From contig NW_020313278.1 of assembly GCF_003265705.1 (NCBI RefSeq), positions 168,235 to 232,234 on the forward strand: a stretch of DNA of 64,000 nt, written 5' to 3'. The notes beneath the pieces are model-generated. The model searched no databases. It was not told where the DNA came from and was given only the letters and a program-made list of their open reading frames with translations. The DNA comes from Callorhinus ursinus. Taxonomy: Eukaryota; Chordata; Mammalia; Carnivora; Otariidae. This document shows positions 45,803 through 56,383 of the stretch, piece after piece (the first letter of the stretch is position 1; each line of letters opens with the position of its first letter). The position numbers and the translations under genes are program-made.

Positions 45803-45960
45803 TGATTGATTGGCTTGCTGGATGGCTGGATGGGTAGATGAGTGTGTAGGTAGATGGATGGACATATGGATGGATAGATGGATGAATAGATCAATTAATG
45901 AATAATAGATATAGATATAATAGATAGTAATACAATAAAAGATCAATTAATTAATAAACT
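45803..45960. repeat. Degenerate (TGGA)n / (TAGA)n repeat
   Basis: GGATGGCTGGATGGGTAGAT and similar units fade into ATAGATATAGATATAATAG. AGATCAATTAAT occurs twice near the end. Confidence 0.92.
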
Positions 45961-46865
45961 TTCCTTGCTATCCCTAGGAGTATTTAGCCGTAGTCCCTGA
46001 AATATCTTCTATTGTTCTAACTCATTCTTCTTTCTACATCTCAGAAATGTCAGTGTGACTGAATCACGTTTACTTGCCAGGTAATGAGATGGTTATATCT
46101 TTTGGTGAAGTTTAATCTTACTCATGGTTCTAACCTGTCATGTTGGTTTAGCTTCTTGGGGGGCCTGGCGGTCCTGGTGGTGGACACCATTTTCCCTGGT
46201 TCATGTTACACTTAATTATGTCTCTCTGATAATGAGACACAGGATTCTTAGCATTTTTCTATTTCCACACTTCTATTTTCTTTGGAGTCAACCCTTAACA
46301 CCTATCTCTTAACTAGAGATGGGCACAGTGCTTGGCTCATATATAAGACCAAGATGAGTGACAGGTTTTAAACTGAGTCAGTCAAAAAATCTAAAAAAAA
46401 AAAAAAAAATCTAAGCTGAGTCAGGCAACAGATTTTCAACTTCTAATGTGAGACTTTGCCCCAGGTTTGGTGATCATCTCTAGTGTTAATTTCTCCCAAA
46501 CCTCATATTGGTTTTACAGTAATACAAATACAAATGCTTGGTACAAAAAAAGTTAATAATTTTTGAAGCTATGTAATGGATACAGTGGGTTCATTATTCT
46601 ATTACATTTGCATGGATGCATGGAATTTGTTTTTTTTTTTTGTCTGGTTGAGCTCTATATATTAAAATGAGCAAAGATGAGGAGCACATGATGCCTAAAA
46701 TATATGTGGGTGTTTATATCTATTGTTGAAAGGAAGATTATAATAGCCCAATTATATTTCAGTACGGAAATATTATCCACAACACAATTATTTTCATTTC
46801 TATATGCCCTAACCTAGTCCAAGAGCATAGATCCAGAGTTTTATAGAATGGCATTAATATTGCCC
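45961..46865. other. Unique or old-repeat stretch, nothing recognised
   Basis: A-run at 46393-46409 and T-run at 46630-46641. No gene recognised. Possibly diverged L1M in the right half. Confidence 0.35.
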
Positions 46866-46869
46866 AGGT

Positions 46870-47100
46870 CATTTTGTGTTCTGCTTTGTTTATTTCATAG
46901 TTGATCAAAAACATTTTACATATTTCCACCCAGTTTTCATAATGATAATTTTTAATATCTGCAAAATATCCTATCATGGTGATGGAACATCATTGAGTCC
47001 ATCATCCCCCTATGGATGGACATTTTTGTTTGTGTCTTTTTGTTGTCATTGGAGATAATGTCGCAAAGACTAATAAAAGATGTGCATATAGAAAGTCTGA
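46870..47100 (-). mobile_element. Old L1M fragment (antisense)
   Basis: AAAATATCCTATCATGGTGA, CCCTATGGATGGACATTTTT and GAGATAATGTCGCAAAG follow the antisense L1M order (ATTCCATCATATGGATG ... GATGGACATTT ... AACAATGCTGCAA). Confidence 0.5.
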
Positions 47101-47289
47101 TTAAAATTTCTCATCAATTTTTCCCCTCTCCAAAGAGTATCTGATTATCTCAGAGCTCATTATGTCCTTAATTTCTATTTTCATTTTCTTTTTTCACAGT
47201 TTCCATACCTGTTGGTCGCCTCTCTTAATATTTTATAGTCCTCCTTTCTCCAGCTTTCTCTAAGGAGAAACAAATGTGGTCTGTACAAT

Positions 47290-47450
47290 AACACAGACTT
47301 GGAGTCAGACAAGCCTAAATCCACACACTCAGTAGCTATCAGAACTTAGAAAGGTGATAGAATATTCCCAGCTTTCAGTGTTCTCATCCACAGAACAAGA
47401 ACAGTACCAATATTATAGGTTTATTATAGAGTAAACTTTAAGATAACTTT
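47290..47450 (+). mobile_element. MIR SINE remnant
   Basis: Sense MIR: GACTTGGAGTCAGACAAGCC, TAAATCCACACACTCAGTAG, GTGTTCTCATCCACAGAACA. Confidence 0.72.
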
Positions 47451-47789
47451 TATTGTTACTCTTAATATTTTTGTTATCATTTTGTTCAGATAGCTTCAAA
47501 GGTTGAACCCAGAGAGAGTAGGATTATGTCTGAAAATCGTCATGGACAGTATTTGTTGGTTTGGTTTGTCTGCTTGTTTTCTTTCTACTTTACATTTAAA
47601 TAACCATGGAGAGCCCTGATCTGGCAAGAGACCAAAGATAGGGTCTGTACCTAACTAGCCTAATCATCTTTCTTGCCATGCTTTTGCATAATATTCACAA
47701 AAAATCAAGTTTAAAATAAATGGCAGCAGTTTACCTCCAGTGAATTGGTATTCCACATTTTTCATAACCATGGTGATCCATTGAAATGG

Positions 47790-47960
47790 TGTTGAAATTT
47801 TTACTATGTTAAATAGCATTGTGGTCAATAACGTTGAGTATAAAACAATTTCTTAAAATCAGGGTTATTTCCTTAGGAGGAATTCCCTGCATGTGGACTA
47901 TGTCAGGCAACATAAACATTTTAAATGTGATTCATTCTGAAAGAATTAAGTACTGTACTA
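47790..47960 (-). mobile_element. Old L1M fragment (antisense)
   Basis: AGGGTTATTTCCTTAGGAGG, AATTCCCTGCATGTGGACTA and AACATAAACATTTTAAATGT match the antisense L1M stretch that follows the 46.9 kb piece in the consensus order, so the two may be one insertion. Confidence 0.55.
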
Positions 47961-48455
47961 ATTCTTTATACCTGCTAACCCCTCTTAAGTTCGGTAATAA
48001 GATTCTAGGGGGGGGAAAAAGAATAGAAAGCTTCAAAGAAATGACCTCAGTTCAATAATGCAAGGTTCATGTTCTGGGAAATGTCATAAATGTTTCCCCT
48101 TACACTTTGTTGTATCAGACTGTGTTGGTATATGAAATAACCAAATAAATATTGTTTTCATAGTTAAAAAAAAAAAAACCCTGTAGCTTCTACTTAGCAA
48201 CATACAAGATTTGTAAATTAACCTACTGAGTGATACTATGACGGGGGAGAAATAAGGACATTTACTCTACTAAAAACTCCGTGGACTGGACTAAAACGCA
48301 ATAAATCTTGATCGGGTTCAGTATCATTTTGTCTTGCTTTGTGCGTCTCACAAATGCCAGCCAAGGAGTTGATGGTTTCAAATGATATTCTGCATTTAAA
48401 CTTTTTGGTTCCCAAAAACAGTGGGTATGGTTGTTGTCATTAAGAAACAGTGGTT

Positions 48456-48666
48456 TTGGGGCACCTGGGTGGCTCAGATGGTTAAGCATCTGCCTTCGGC
48501 TTGGCTCGTGATCCCGGGGTCCTGGGATCGAGCCCCACGTCAGGCTCTGGCTCGGTGGGGAGCCTGCTTCTCCTTCTCCCTCTGCCTCTCCCCCTGCTCA
48601 TGCTCACTCTCTCTCTCTCTATCTCTGTGTCTCAAATGAATAATAATAATTTTTAAAAAATCTTTA
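48456..48666 (+). mobile_element. CAN SINE (young subfamily)
   Basis: Head GGGGCACCTGGGTGGCTCAG with ATGGTTAAG, body GATCCCGGGGTCCTGGGATC, GGAGCCTGCTTCTCC and tail CTCAAATGAATAATAATAAT. Perfect target-site duplication AAGAAACAGTGGTT (48442-48455, 48667-48680). Confidence 0.96.
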
Positions 48667-48680
48667 AAGAAACAGTGGTT

Positions 48681-49855
48681 CCCCTTCACTTTTAGTGGTG
48701 AAAAATTTTTTAGACTAGCATGTCAAAGTGTGGGACTGCCTAAGCTTAGTGCTCCCCCTCCCCCAATTTCTCTCTGTCTCTCTGTGTGTCTCTCTCTCCC
48801 CACTACCCAGGCAGCGTGTCATTCCCTTTTCTCTCAACTGTTCACCTTTGCTAATGAGCAGTTAATGGGTTCTGGCATCACTGGAGGCACAAACACAAAC
48901 AGGGCTGTTGGATCACAGGCTGGCCTGGTATACTGTAATCATGCATATGGGATCCTCAAATCCAGCCCCTGAGCCATGTCCTCATTTCCCCAATTCTTTC
49001 CTGGACCATAGAGTGTTTAGAACTACCGCTCTATTTTAAACCCTCCGATTCACCACTTTATCTGGCTACATCCTCTCCTCTTGGAATTGATAACATGTTG
49101 ACTCTGAATCATAATGGTAACTTCCTCATGAACAGCTGATGTTGTGAAATTAACAAAGACGAGAACTCCCCGACAGTTGAAGCCAAGAAATGAATTATAA
49201 AAATGTACTTCAGTCACAATACCAGAGAGAATCCGGTTATGAATTAGTAACAGATGGGAAAATACTATTCACTTCCAGTTTTACATAAATGTCTATAATG
49301 CTTGTTCTAATCATAAGTTTTTATTTCTCTCAGAGCTGCGTTATGGTTCTAGCAAGATTCACCATTAAAAATAATAATAGTAAAAAGAGTGGGTTGGGTA
49401 GATGCTATTTTTCTTGTTCTTCCTTCTCTTCTTCTTAAGTAAAAAAATAATAAATCAGGTAAAAGAAATATATATCATTCCTTTGCTTTTTGTTTTGCAA
49501 AACAAATTACTATACATTCCTCTAAACCACTTAGTCAAGGGTAGTTTTTTCTGTTTGTTTTTTTTTTTTAGATTAGCATCTATGATATGAAAGAGAAGCA
49601 TTCATTAATGGCGCCTCTATCCCCCTTCCTTTTCCACATTGCTACTGCTCTTGGACAACCTTAGAAAGTAAAAATCTGTAGTGTTTGCAGGAAACTTTTG
49701 ATGTAAAAACTGTCTCCATCAATACTGTGCCTTAATACTGGTATCAGATCCCTTTGCAGACATGTATTTTTCTCATAAGCAACATTGGTTAATTCACAGA
49801 TCAAGAGAGAAGATAAAACCCTTCGGTCTGCAATTTGGTAAATGCCTGGTCTTTG
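48681..49855. other. Unique stretch with CT-rich tract
   Basis: Polypyrimidine tract at 48750-48805. No gene or dispersed repeat recognised. T-run at 49558-49569. Confidence 0.4.
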
Positions 49856-49859
49856 TCCA

Positions 49860-50170
49860 ACCCCATTCACTCTCCTTTAAAACCTACCTCAGTGAGACTT
49901 TCTGGCTGTCCTCTGCAGTGGCGCCGACCTGCACTTTCCAAGCCAAAGGCATTCTCCAAGCTGGTGAACTCCTGTTGATTCTTCTAGAATGAGCTCAGAT
50001 GTCACCTCCTCTCTGATGTCCTCCTAATCTTCCCAACCACTGAGCAGCCCCTCCTCCGTGCTCTTAAAATACCAAATGTTTTCTTTTTTTAGAGCATCGT
50101 TCACCCTTGACTGAAATTGTCAGTTTGATTTCCCACCTCTCCCCCTAAACTGGTATACAATTTTTGTGTT
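49860..50170 (+). mobile_element. L2 LINE 3' region
   Basis: Sense L2: CACTTTCCAAGCCAAAGGC, AATGAGCTCAGATGTCACCT, CCTCTCTGATGTCCTCC, GAGCATCGTTCACCCTTGAC. Confidence 0.75.
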
Positions 50171-50945
50171 CAGGGTGAGTGTGTGTGATCAAACCCATGC
50201 ACACCTATACAAAATAAAAGGTAGATCTTGTTTGCAAGGCAGGATTCTTGAAACAGTGTCTAAGAACAATTCCAAGTTCAGAAATGATGTTCCTCTCATA
50301 TCTTTTTCCTTCAAACTAAGGTGCTTACTCCCCGTAGCCAATCTTCCTTCCTAAAGGCAACACTTTATTTGTGAAAATGCTTTAAAAAAAAAAACAAAAA
50401 CGGGAATATTGGCATTATTTTAGAGAGACTTTCTAAAGAACCATAACAAGTCTATTTGAATCTTTTCTTTGGTATTAACTAGATATTTTATCATAAGTGA
50501 ACAGGGAGTTTCTGGTTCACTAGTCTTTATTGCTTTCTTGAATGCATTTCAACTTTTCCATATAATCCTCAATCCTTTTTCACTTCAAATGTTAACCCCT
50601 TCTCTATATGCCTCGTCACTCCTCCTGTTAGTGTGCCTGAACATTCACTGTTGGATTGTCATCTTGAATATGGGTATGCTTTGAACTCATGGTGAATTTT
50701 CCCTTTCAAATAGGACTGTAAGGGCTGGAGTATTTCATCCTGTTTCACTCTTAGCCCAAAATACTTGCTCCAAGATATCTTTCTGGTTGATTCTGAATGA
50801 CTGAGGGAGCCCTGTTCTGTAACATTTGGATCCATTTTAGGTGTCTGTTTGAAGGATCCTATCATAATTAATTAAATGTTCTTGAGGTCCCTTTTGAATT
50901 CCTGCAGAAGGACACAGAAAGTGTTCACCACAATTTTCTTCTTGC
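50171..50945. other. Unique stretch, nothing recognised
   Basis: Short A-run near 50383. 50690-50830 has weak L2-like wording. No gene recognised. Confidence 0.35.
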
Positions 50946-50949
50946 CTAC

Positions 50950-51141
50950 TTATTTATTTAAGAGAGAGAAAGAGAGAGAGAGTGAGCATTGGGGGACAGG
51001 GAGAGGGAGAGAGAGAATCCCAAGCAGGCTCCATGCTCAGCATGGAGCCCGATGTGGGGCTCGATCCCACAACCCTGAGATCATGACCTGAGCTGAAATC
51101 AAGAATTGGACACTTAACTGACTGAGCCACGCAGGCGCCCC
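50950..51141 (-). mobile_element. CAN SINE (minus strand)
   Basis: ACTTATTTATTTAAGAGAGA at left, then GAGCCCGATGTGGGGCTCGA, GAGATCATGACCTGAGCTGA and the complement of the head, GAGCCACGCAGGCGCCCC, at right. No clear target-site duplication. Confidence 0.93.
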
Positions 51142-51905
51142 AAGGTCATCTTAACTCTTTCTTGGCTTTTTTCCACATATTCACACTTCTTCCCCAATCT
51201 CATCTTGTTACACCTTCTCTGCTTCAACCACAAAGAACTTATCTGAACCTGTCTTTGTATGTTCACATATCCTGTCTGTTCTGAAAGTAATGACCTTTCT
51301 CCCCTCCTGCACCCAGCAAACACCCTTCAGCATTCAGAGGGAAACCTTACTGCACCACAGAGCCTGACTGCTCATAGCACTTTTTTCCTGCCCTGAGATA
51401 ATCTGTTGAGATGTGAGTCTGTTCTTTGTTCTCTTTGTTCTAGAAAGTGCCAATAAATGAGGTATACTTTTTCTTCTCCATCCCAAGATGGCAGCTGGGA
51501 CTTTCTCTTCTGAATTTTGGCTCCTAGCCTGCATGGAGGTGGGATCGGGGAGGAGAGACATCCCTGACATTCCATCAAATGTGCTTTTGAGAAAACACTG
51601 GCTTAAATCTCTTTGAGCAGAGCAACATCTTGTAGAAGTTAGCCAGGGAAACTTTATGCAAAGGACTACAGAGGTGGAAAAGGATGGTCCTAATCACTGA
51701 AATATCTGGGCAGGGTTGTGGTAAGGTAAGCCTGGTTTGGGAATGTCAGAGGGGGAAGGAAACAGTATCAGAAGATGGGCCAACTTTACACTGGAGTACA
51801 GGCAGAGGGAAGACAGCTGGGAAGACAGAAAACAGAATTGAAGATGGAAGAAATGGACAGGCCCAGATCCACCTGTAGAGTCTCTAAAGTCTGAGTCAAA
51901 ATATA
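51142..51905. other. Unique stretch, nothing recognised
   Basis: Overlapping frames on both strands (51334-51878) without domains. Confidence 0.35.
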
Positions 51906-51909
51906 TAGG

Positions 51910-52250
51910 TCTGTTCAGTGATGTAATTTCTCTAGATCTGAAAAGTGATACAGTTTCTCAAGATCTGTTCAGTGATGTGGTTTCTCTAGATATGTTCAGT
52001 GATATAGTTTCTCTAGATCTGAAAAGTGATACAGTTTCTCTAGACCTGTTCAGTGATGTGGTTTCTCTAGATCTGAAAAGTGATAGAGTTTCTCTAGATC
52101 TGTTCGGCAATGAGTTTCTCTGGATCTGAAAAGTGATAGACTTTCTCTAGATCTGTTCGGTGATGTGATTTCTTTAGATCTGAAAGTGATAACAGTTTCT
52201 CTAGATCTGTTCAGTGATGTGGTTTCTCTAGATCTGAAAAGCAAAGGGTC
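51910..52250. repeat. 27-bp minisatellite with two alternating unit types
   Basis: Twelve full units plus a partial one. Type A starts TCTGTTCAGTGATG, type B starts TCTGAAAAGTGATA, and both end TTTCTCTAGA. Order: A B A A B A B A B A B A (B). This gives a 54-bp higher-order unit over most of the array. Most units are exactly 27 bp; the A unit at 52099-52124 is 26 bp. The multiple-of-three length keeps a minus-strand frame open (52050-52313) with repeated FRSRET / NRSRET; I see no sign that it is translated. Confidence 0.97.
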
Positions 52251-52259
52251 AGAAATTTT

Positions 52260-52380
52260 CCATTTTCTGGGCATTTCAGCTGTGCCCAGCACAATGTTAA
52301 GTAATTTCACCACATTATTTCACTGAATCACCAAGTGATGCTGTAAAGGATGTATCATTGGCCCACGTTTCCCAGAAAGG
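52260..52380 (-). mobile_element. MIR SINE remnant
   Basis: Reverse-complement MIR: GTGCCCAGCACAATGTTAAG, TAATTTCACCACATTATTTC, ACTGAATCACCAAGTGATGC. Confidence 0.6.
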
Positions 52381-53750
52381 GATGCCAAAACCCAGATATG
52401 GCATTAAAGAATCGATATCAGAGTTCACTATTAGTGTGTCTGACTGTGACGACATTCTTTCTAGTCTACCAGGTGACCACCATTCTAGTCTACCTCTTCT
52501 TTTGAAGCCAGGGCTCTGGGCCCTTCATCTGGTCATATATGGGCACTGCCCTAATGGGGCCATGCTCTACCTCACTCCAGAAGAAAGAACCCAGAGAAAA
52601 TGAAGCCCATCTCACTTTGGTGCCTCCAAATGAAGTTCTCCAAGCCTACTCCAGTCTCAACCCCTAACGACACTCCATCATTATGAAGGAAGGCAGTGGA
52701 GGGGTTAGAAACGTAACTGTCACCCCGGGAGTTTTCAGAGCCCTTCTGCTTCTCTCAGCCATTTGCTTCTCCCTACAATGGGCAGTAAAGGCACATCGGC
52801 ACTCAGCGGCAGAAGACTTCCATCTCCCTTGCGAGGCTCAGTCTTTGACTAACCTTGTTGAGCCTCTTATGTCATCATTATTGCTTTTTTTTATAGCCCC
52901 TGTTGGAACTTAAGAATCCTTGTCAGAATCAGTCCGGTCAGAGGGTTCCAGAGGGGACCATTGGAGTTTTATGGAGACTTTCCCATCTGCTAAATAACCT
53001 TGAGAAGGGAGTTTCGTTATTGACTTCCTGACTCATTGCTCCACCTCCCCGGCCGCCTGCTCAGGAGTTTATGTTCTCTGACATGAACTACCTCCTGAGG
53101 CTCTAGCACCATTGTTGACATAAAGCCTTCACTTAATGATGAAATGAATTGACTTGGAGTTTCTAAATGACTATTACTTTGTCACATCCGTATGTCTAAG
53201 TTGGGAGTGTGTGCCCCCTAACTCTACCTATGATGTGTCTGCCTCTCTTTTCCCTTAAATGCATACACACAGATGACATCCACGTTGCCTTCTTTTAAGT
53301 GTTTGAGAGAGAGGCTCCAAGGTCTAGCTCTTAAGTCCCTCATCATCCAGTAAGCTCCTCTTGATTACTCTGTGAATCACTATTGTTTAAGGACACCATA
53401 CCTTAAAAAAATAAATTGATGAAAGTGTAGATTTAAAGACTTTTCCAGGATTTATCTTATTCTATAGGTGATACTGGAAGGAAAATTATAAGTCTAAATC
53501 TTCACCCTCTTAGGGATCACTCCGGAACTTGGGAGCGTAAGAACACCTGGCCATCAACCCACCATTTCCAACCGTAAGTGTCAGAGTTGTAAGAAATCTG
53601 GGTTTATGAGGAGTGGTTGCAAGCAACCAAAGGGATCATTAATTTTAGCAGGACAGGATACATGTGACATTTGGCAACACTGTGCTGGCATAGAATGACA
53701 CTGTGAACAGAGGTGAATATCAAAAACGTTGCGAAATTTCTGTCATAGCA
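52381..53750. other. Unique stretch, nothing recognised
   Basis: 76- and 81-codon plus-strand frames (52358-52913) without domains. No repeat recognised. Confidence 0.35.
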
Positions 53751-53754
53751 GACA

Positions 53755-53960
53755 CCATGATGATGCTTTCCATAAATTAGACCATTTATTTCTCACATCT
53801 CCACGAATGGGTATCTGATACCCATTTTACAGATGCCAGGACTGAATCTCATGCAGTTTTGCATGTCTTTGAATTTTTTTAGAACCAGAATTCTTACTTT
53901 CTAGATGCCAGGAGGGTGGCTTGAGTTCAGCCCTTAGTTGCCTAGGATTCAAGCTTATTG
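53755..53960 (-). mobile_element. MIR SINE remnant
   Basis: Reverse-complement MIR: GACCATTTATTTCTCACATC, GATACCCATTTTACAGATGC, GAACCAGAATTCTTACTTTC. Confidence 0.55.
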
Positions 53961-54029
53961 AGACTATTTTGAGTGGTGATTCTACTAGTCAGGCTGTCTT
54001 ACGATCTTGATATTAGCCCAGAGAGCCCA

Positions 54030-54210
54030 AAGTACATGGGTCCTAGAACCAACAGGTCTGGATTTAAATCCTGGCTCTTCCTTTTTCAGTGTGACTCCCT
54101 TAGTCTAAAGAATGAGAACTGCAGTGTTTAGTTTCTGAAGTTTTATGGAGAATTAAAGTGCACTAATATTGTAACATAGACACTCAATATATGTTGGACT
54201 CCCTTTCTCA
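54030..54210 (+). mobile_element. MIR SINE remnant
   Basis: Sense MIR: CAGGTCTGGATTTAAATCCT, GGCTCTTCCTTTTTCAGTG, TTAAAGTGCACTAATATTG, GACACTCAATATATGTTGG. Confidence 0.75.
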
Positions 54211-54239
54211 CAGCTTAGTGCCAAATGTCCATTGCCTCC

Positions 54240-54384
54240 TATATAGTAAATTGTCTCACCCATCGCCCTCTGAGCTTCCACAGACATTTATCCATCCTAT
54301 TGTATAAAACCTGGCATTTTCTCCCTCACATAATGCATAGAAGTGGGCTTAGTGCCATGCATGTAGTAGGAATTCATCACTGAA
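54240..54384 (+). mobile_element. L2 LINE 3' end
   Basis: CTGAGCTTCCACAGACATTT, ACATAATGCATAGAAGTGGG and TGCATGTAGTAGGAATTCAT fit the diverged sense L2 3' end. Confidence 0.45.
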
Positions 54385-54895
54385 TGTGTTGGTCAGGGTT
54401 CCCTAGGGAAACAGAACCAATAGGAGAGATATACAAACAGTGAGAAACAGACACAGAGAGGAAGATGAACCGTAAGGAGTTGGCTCACATGGTGATGGAG
54501 GCTGACAAGTCTGGAGATCTTCAGGGTGAGTCAGCAAGTTGGAGACCCAAGAGAGCCAATGTGTTTTCTAGTCCCAGCAATAGAAGGCTGAAGACCCAGG
54601 AAAAGCTAATGTTTCAGGCTGAGTCTGAAAGCTGGACAGACTGTTGTCCCAGCTCAGTCAGGCAGGCAGCTGGACTTCCCCCTTATTCGCAGGAGGGTTG
54701 GCCTGTTTGTTCTGTTCAGGTCTTCAACTGGTTAGATGAGGCCCACCCACACTAGGGAGAGGAATCTGCTTTACTTGGTGTTTTGATTTAAATGTTAATC
54801 TCATCCAGAACACTCTCACGGGGACATTCGGAATAATCTTTGGCCAACTCTCTGGGCACCCCTGGGCCCAAGTCAATATAAACCTAACCATCACC
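54385..54895 (+). mobile_element. Old LTR of an endogenous retroelement (ERVL/MLT-like)
   Basis: Begins TGTGTTGGTCAGGGTTCCCT with AGAACCAATAGGAG, continues GAGTTGGCTCACATGGTGAT, GGAGGCTGACAAGTCTGGAG, GTCCCAGCTCAGTCAGGCAG, ATGAGGCCCACCCACACTAG and TTAATCTCATCCAGAAC, and ends near AAACCTAACCATCACC. This is a widespread mammalian LTR-type repeat. The family label is tentative, and no internal retroviral genes lie beside it, so it is probably a solo copy. Confidence 0.65.
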
Positions 54896-54954
54896 CTGAA
54901 TAAGTGAACTTCTGCAAACTGGACCCCCATGGCCCTTTCTCGAAAAGCCGGCCT

Positions 54955-55182
54955 GAGGTGCCTGGGTGGCTCAGTCCATTGAGCATCAGACTCCTGATTT
55001 TGGCTCAGGTCATGGTCTCAGGATCCCGAGATTGAGCCCCACATCAGCCTCTGCACTCAGCATGGAATCTGCTTCTCCCTCTCCCTCTGCTTCTCCTCCT
55101 CCTCATGCTGTCTCTTTCTGTCTCTCTCACTCTCTCTCAGATAGATAGATGGATAAATAGATAGATAATAGATAAAATCTTT
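54955..55182 (+). mobile_element. CAN SINE with (GATA)n tail
   Basis: Head GAGGTGCCTGGGTGGCTCAG, body TTGAGCCCCACATCAGCCTC, CT-rich part, then GATAGATAGATGG and ATAGATAGATAATAG (55139-55175) before AAAATCTTT. Target-site duplications AAAAGCCGGCCT (54943-54954) and AAAAGCAGGCCT (55183-55194). Confidence 0.94.
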
Positions 55183-55194
55183 AAAAGCAGGCCT

Positions 55195-55765
55195 ATCTTT
55201 TTCCTACTTCTGTGTTTCTCAGGCCTTATTGATTGCTCCTAGCTGCATCCAACACAATTTCTTCAGCTGGTACTTAGCACACAAGTGTTAAAGATCTTAC
55301 TGGCACCATGGGGTTACTCCTACAGAATGTCAGGAGCCTCTGGTTCCCTTTGGTTCTCCAGCGAGCCCTGCTTCACCTGCTGTGGGTTCCTCCTCTGGTT
55401 CCAAACCTGGGCATCTGACCCATGCTCCTTCTCTTTCCCTCTTTTTAGGGAGCCTCCAAACCCCATGCATTTGCTGCTCACTATTTTCTTCAAAGCGAAT
55501 CAGGATGTTCAGGTTGCAGCTCAGTATGAATATGGGAGGATTTTCAAGTTTCAACAATCTGAGGACCCCAAATCCCTCCATCCTACCCTCCCACTTCATG
55601 TGAATCCATAGCATTCTGTAGACTGTGCTTTTCCATAAGGGTTTAGTAAGAAGCACTAGCAGATCACCTCCCCAATGAAGTAGCTTCAAAGGAGTTCCTG
55701 ATGTTTATAAAGCTGAAAGACAAAGTAAATATGGTAACAGAAAAAAATGAACAAAGAGCATGTTG
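55195..55765. other. Unique stretch, nothing recognised
   Basis: 108-codon plus-strand and 119-codon minus-strand frames overlap at 55285-55689 without domains. No repeat recognised. Confidence 0.35.
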
Positions 55766-55770
55766 TAAGT

Positions 55771-55960
55771 CAGTGTTTCTCAGCCTTGGCCTGATTGACA
55801 CGGGGAACTGGATAATTCTCTGTCCTGGGGGCCATCCTGTACACCATGGGATGTTTGGTGGCATCCCTCATCTCTACCCACTTCATGCCAGTAGCACCCA
55901 TCTCCCCAGTTGTGATGATCAAAAACACCCACAGACATAACCCTGGAAGACAACGGTTGC
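55771..55960 (-). mobile_element. MER5A-type hAT DNA transposon fossil
   Basis: Starts CAGTGTTTCTCAGCCTTGGC (terminal inverted repeat), then GATAATTCTCTGTCCTGGGG, ATGGGATGTTTGGTGGCATC, ATGCCAGTAGCACCCATCTC, CAGTTGTGATGATCAAAAAC. A non-autonomous element of Charlie-type hAT transposons. Confidence 0.88.
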
Positions 55961-56134
55961 CCCAAGAGAGAGAGCCTCTGCTTTATGACATAGGTAAATA
56001 GCAGAATCCATATTTGAGCTCCCTTATTTCATTCTAGAGCCAAAAATTGTGTGTCACCATGGTGCTGATTACTGCTTCTGGATCCTTACAAATTCAAATT
56101 CCTCTCCCTTCCACTTGCAACCCACAAATAGCAT

Positions 56135-56250
56135 GGACCCCTCCCACCCCATTCAGATGACCAAAACCGTCTCGAGACATTACCAGCTGTCCCCTGGGGT
56201 AGAGGTGGGGAAGCAGCATTGCCCCTCATTGCAACCACTGCTGTAGAGAA
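56135..56250 (-). mobile_element. MER5A-type fragment
   Basis: GATGACCAAAACCGTCTCGA, GACATTACCAGCTGTCCCCT and GCAACCACTGCTGTAGAG match the end of the same family, same orientation as the 55.8 kb copy. Confidence 0.65.
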
Positions 56251-56336
56251 TACGAAAAGCCCCGCTTCTGGTCTTGGGGTGACTGCGAGTGAGCCTTCTG
56301 CAGGCCACCGAATCACCTGATCGGGAGAAGGCACAC

Positions 56337-56383
56337 GGTATTATCTGACATATGAGGTATGTCAGGTAATACCTCATATGTCA
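56337..56383. repeat. Two overlapping palindromes
   Basis: Hairpin 1: GGTATTATCTGACATA (56337-56352) with TATGTCAGGTAATACC (56358-56373), one mismatch, 5-bp loop. Hairpin 2: TGACATATGAGGTAT (56346-56360) with ATACCTCATATGTCA (56369-56383), perfect, 8-bp loop. The two share bases, so only one can form at a time. Confidence 0.95.

Noticed and set aside
51910..52313. Minisatellite-encoded repeat protein (87 codons, minus strand)
   Set aside because: The frame is open only because most units are 27 bp; a 26-bp unit shifts it, and there is no flanking gene structure.
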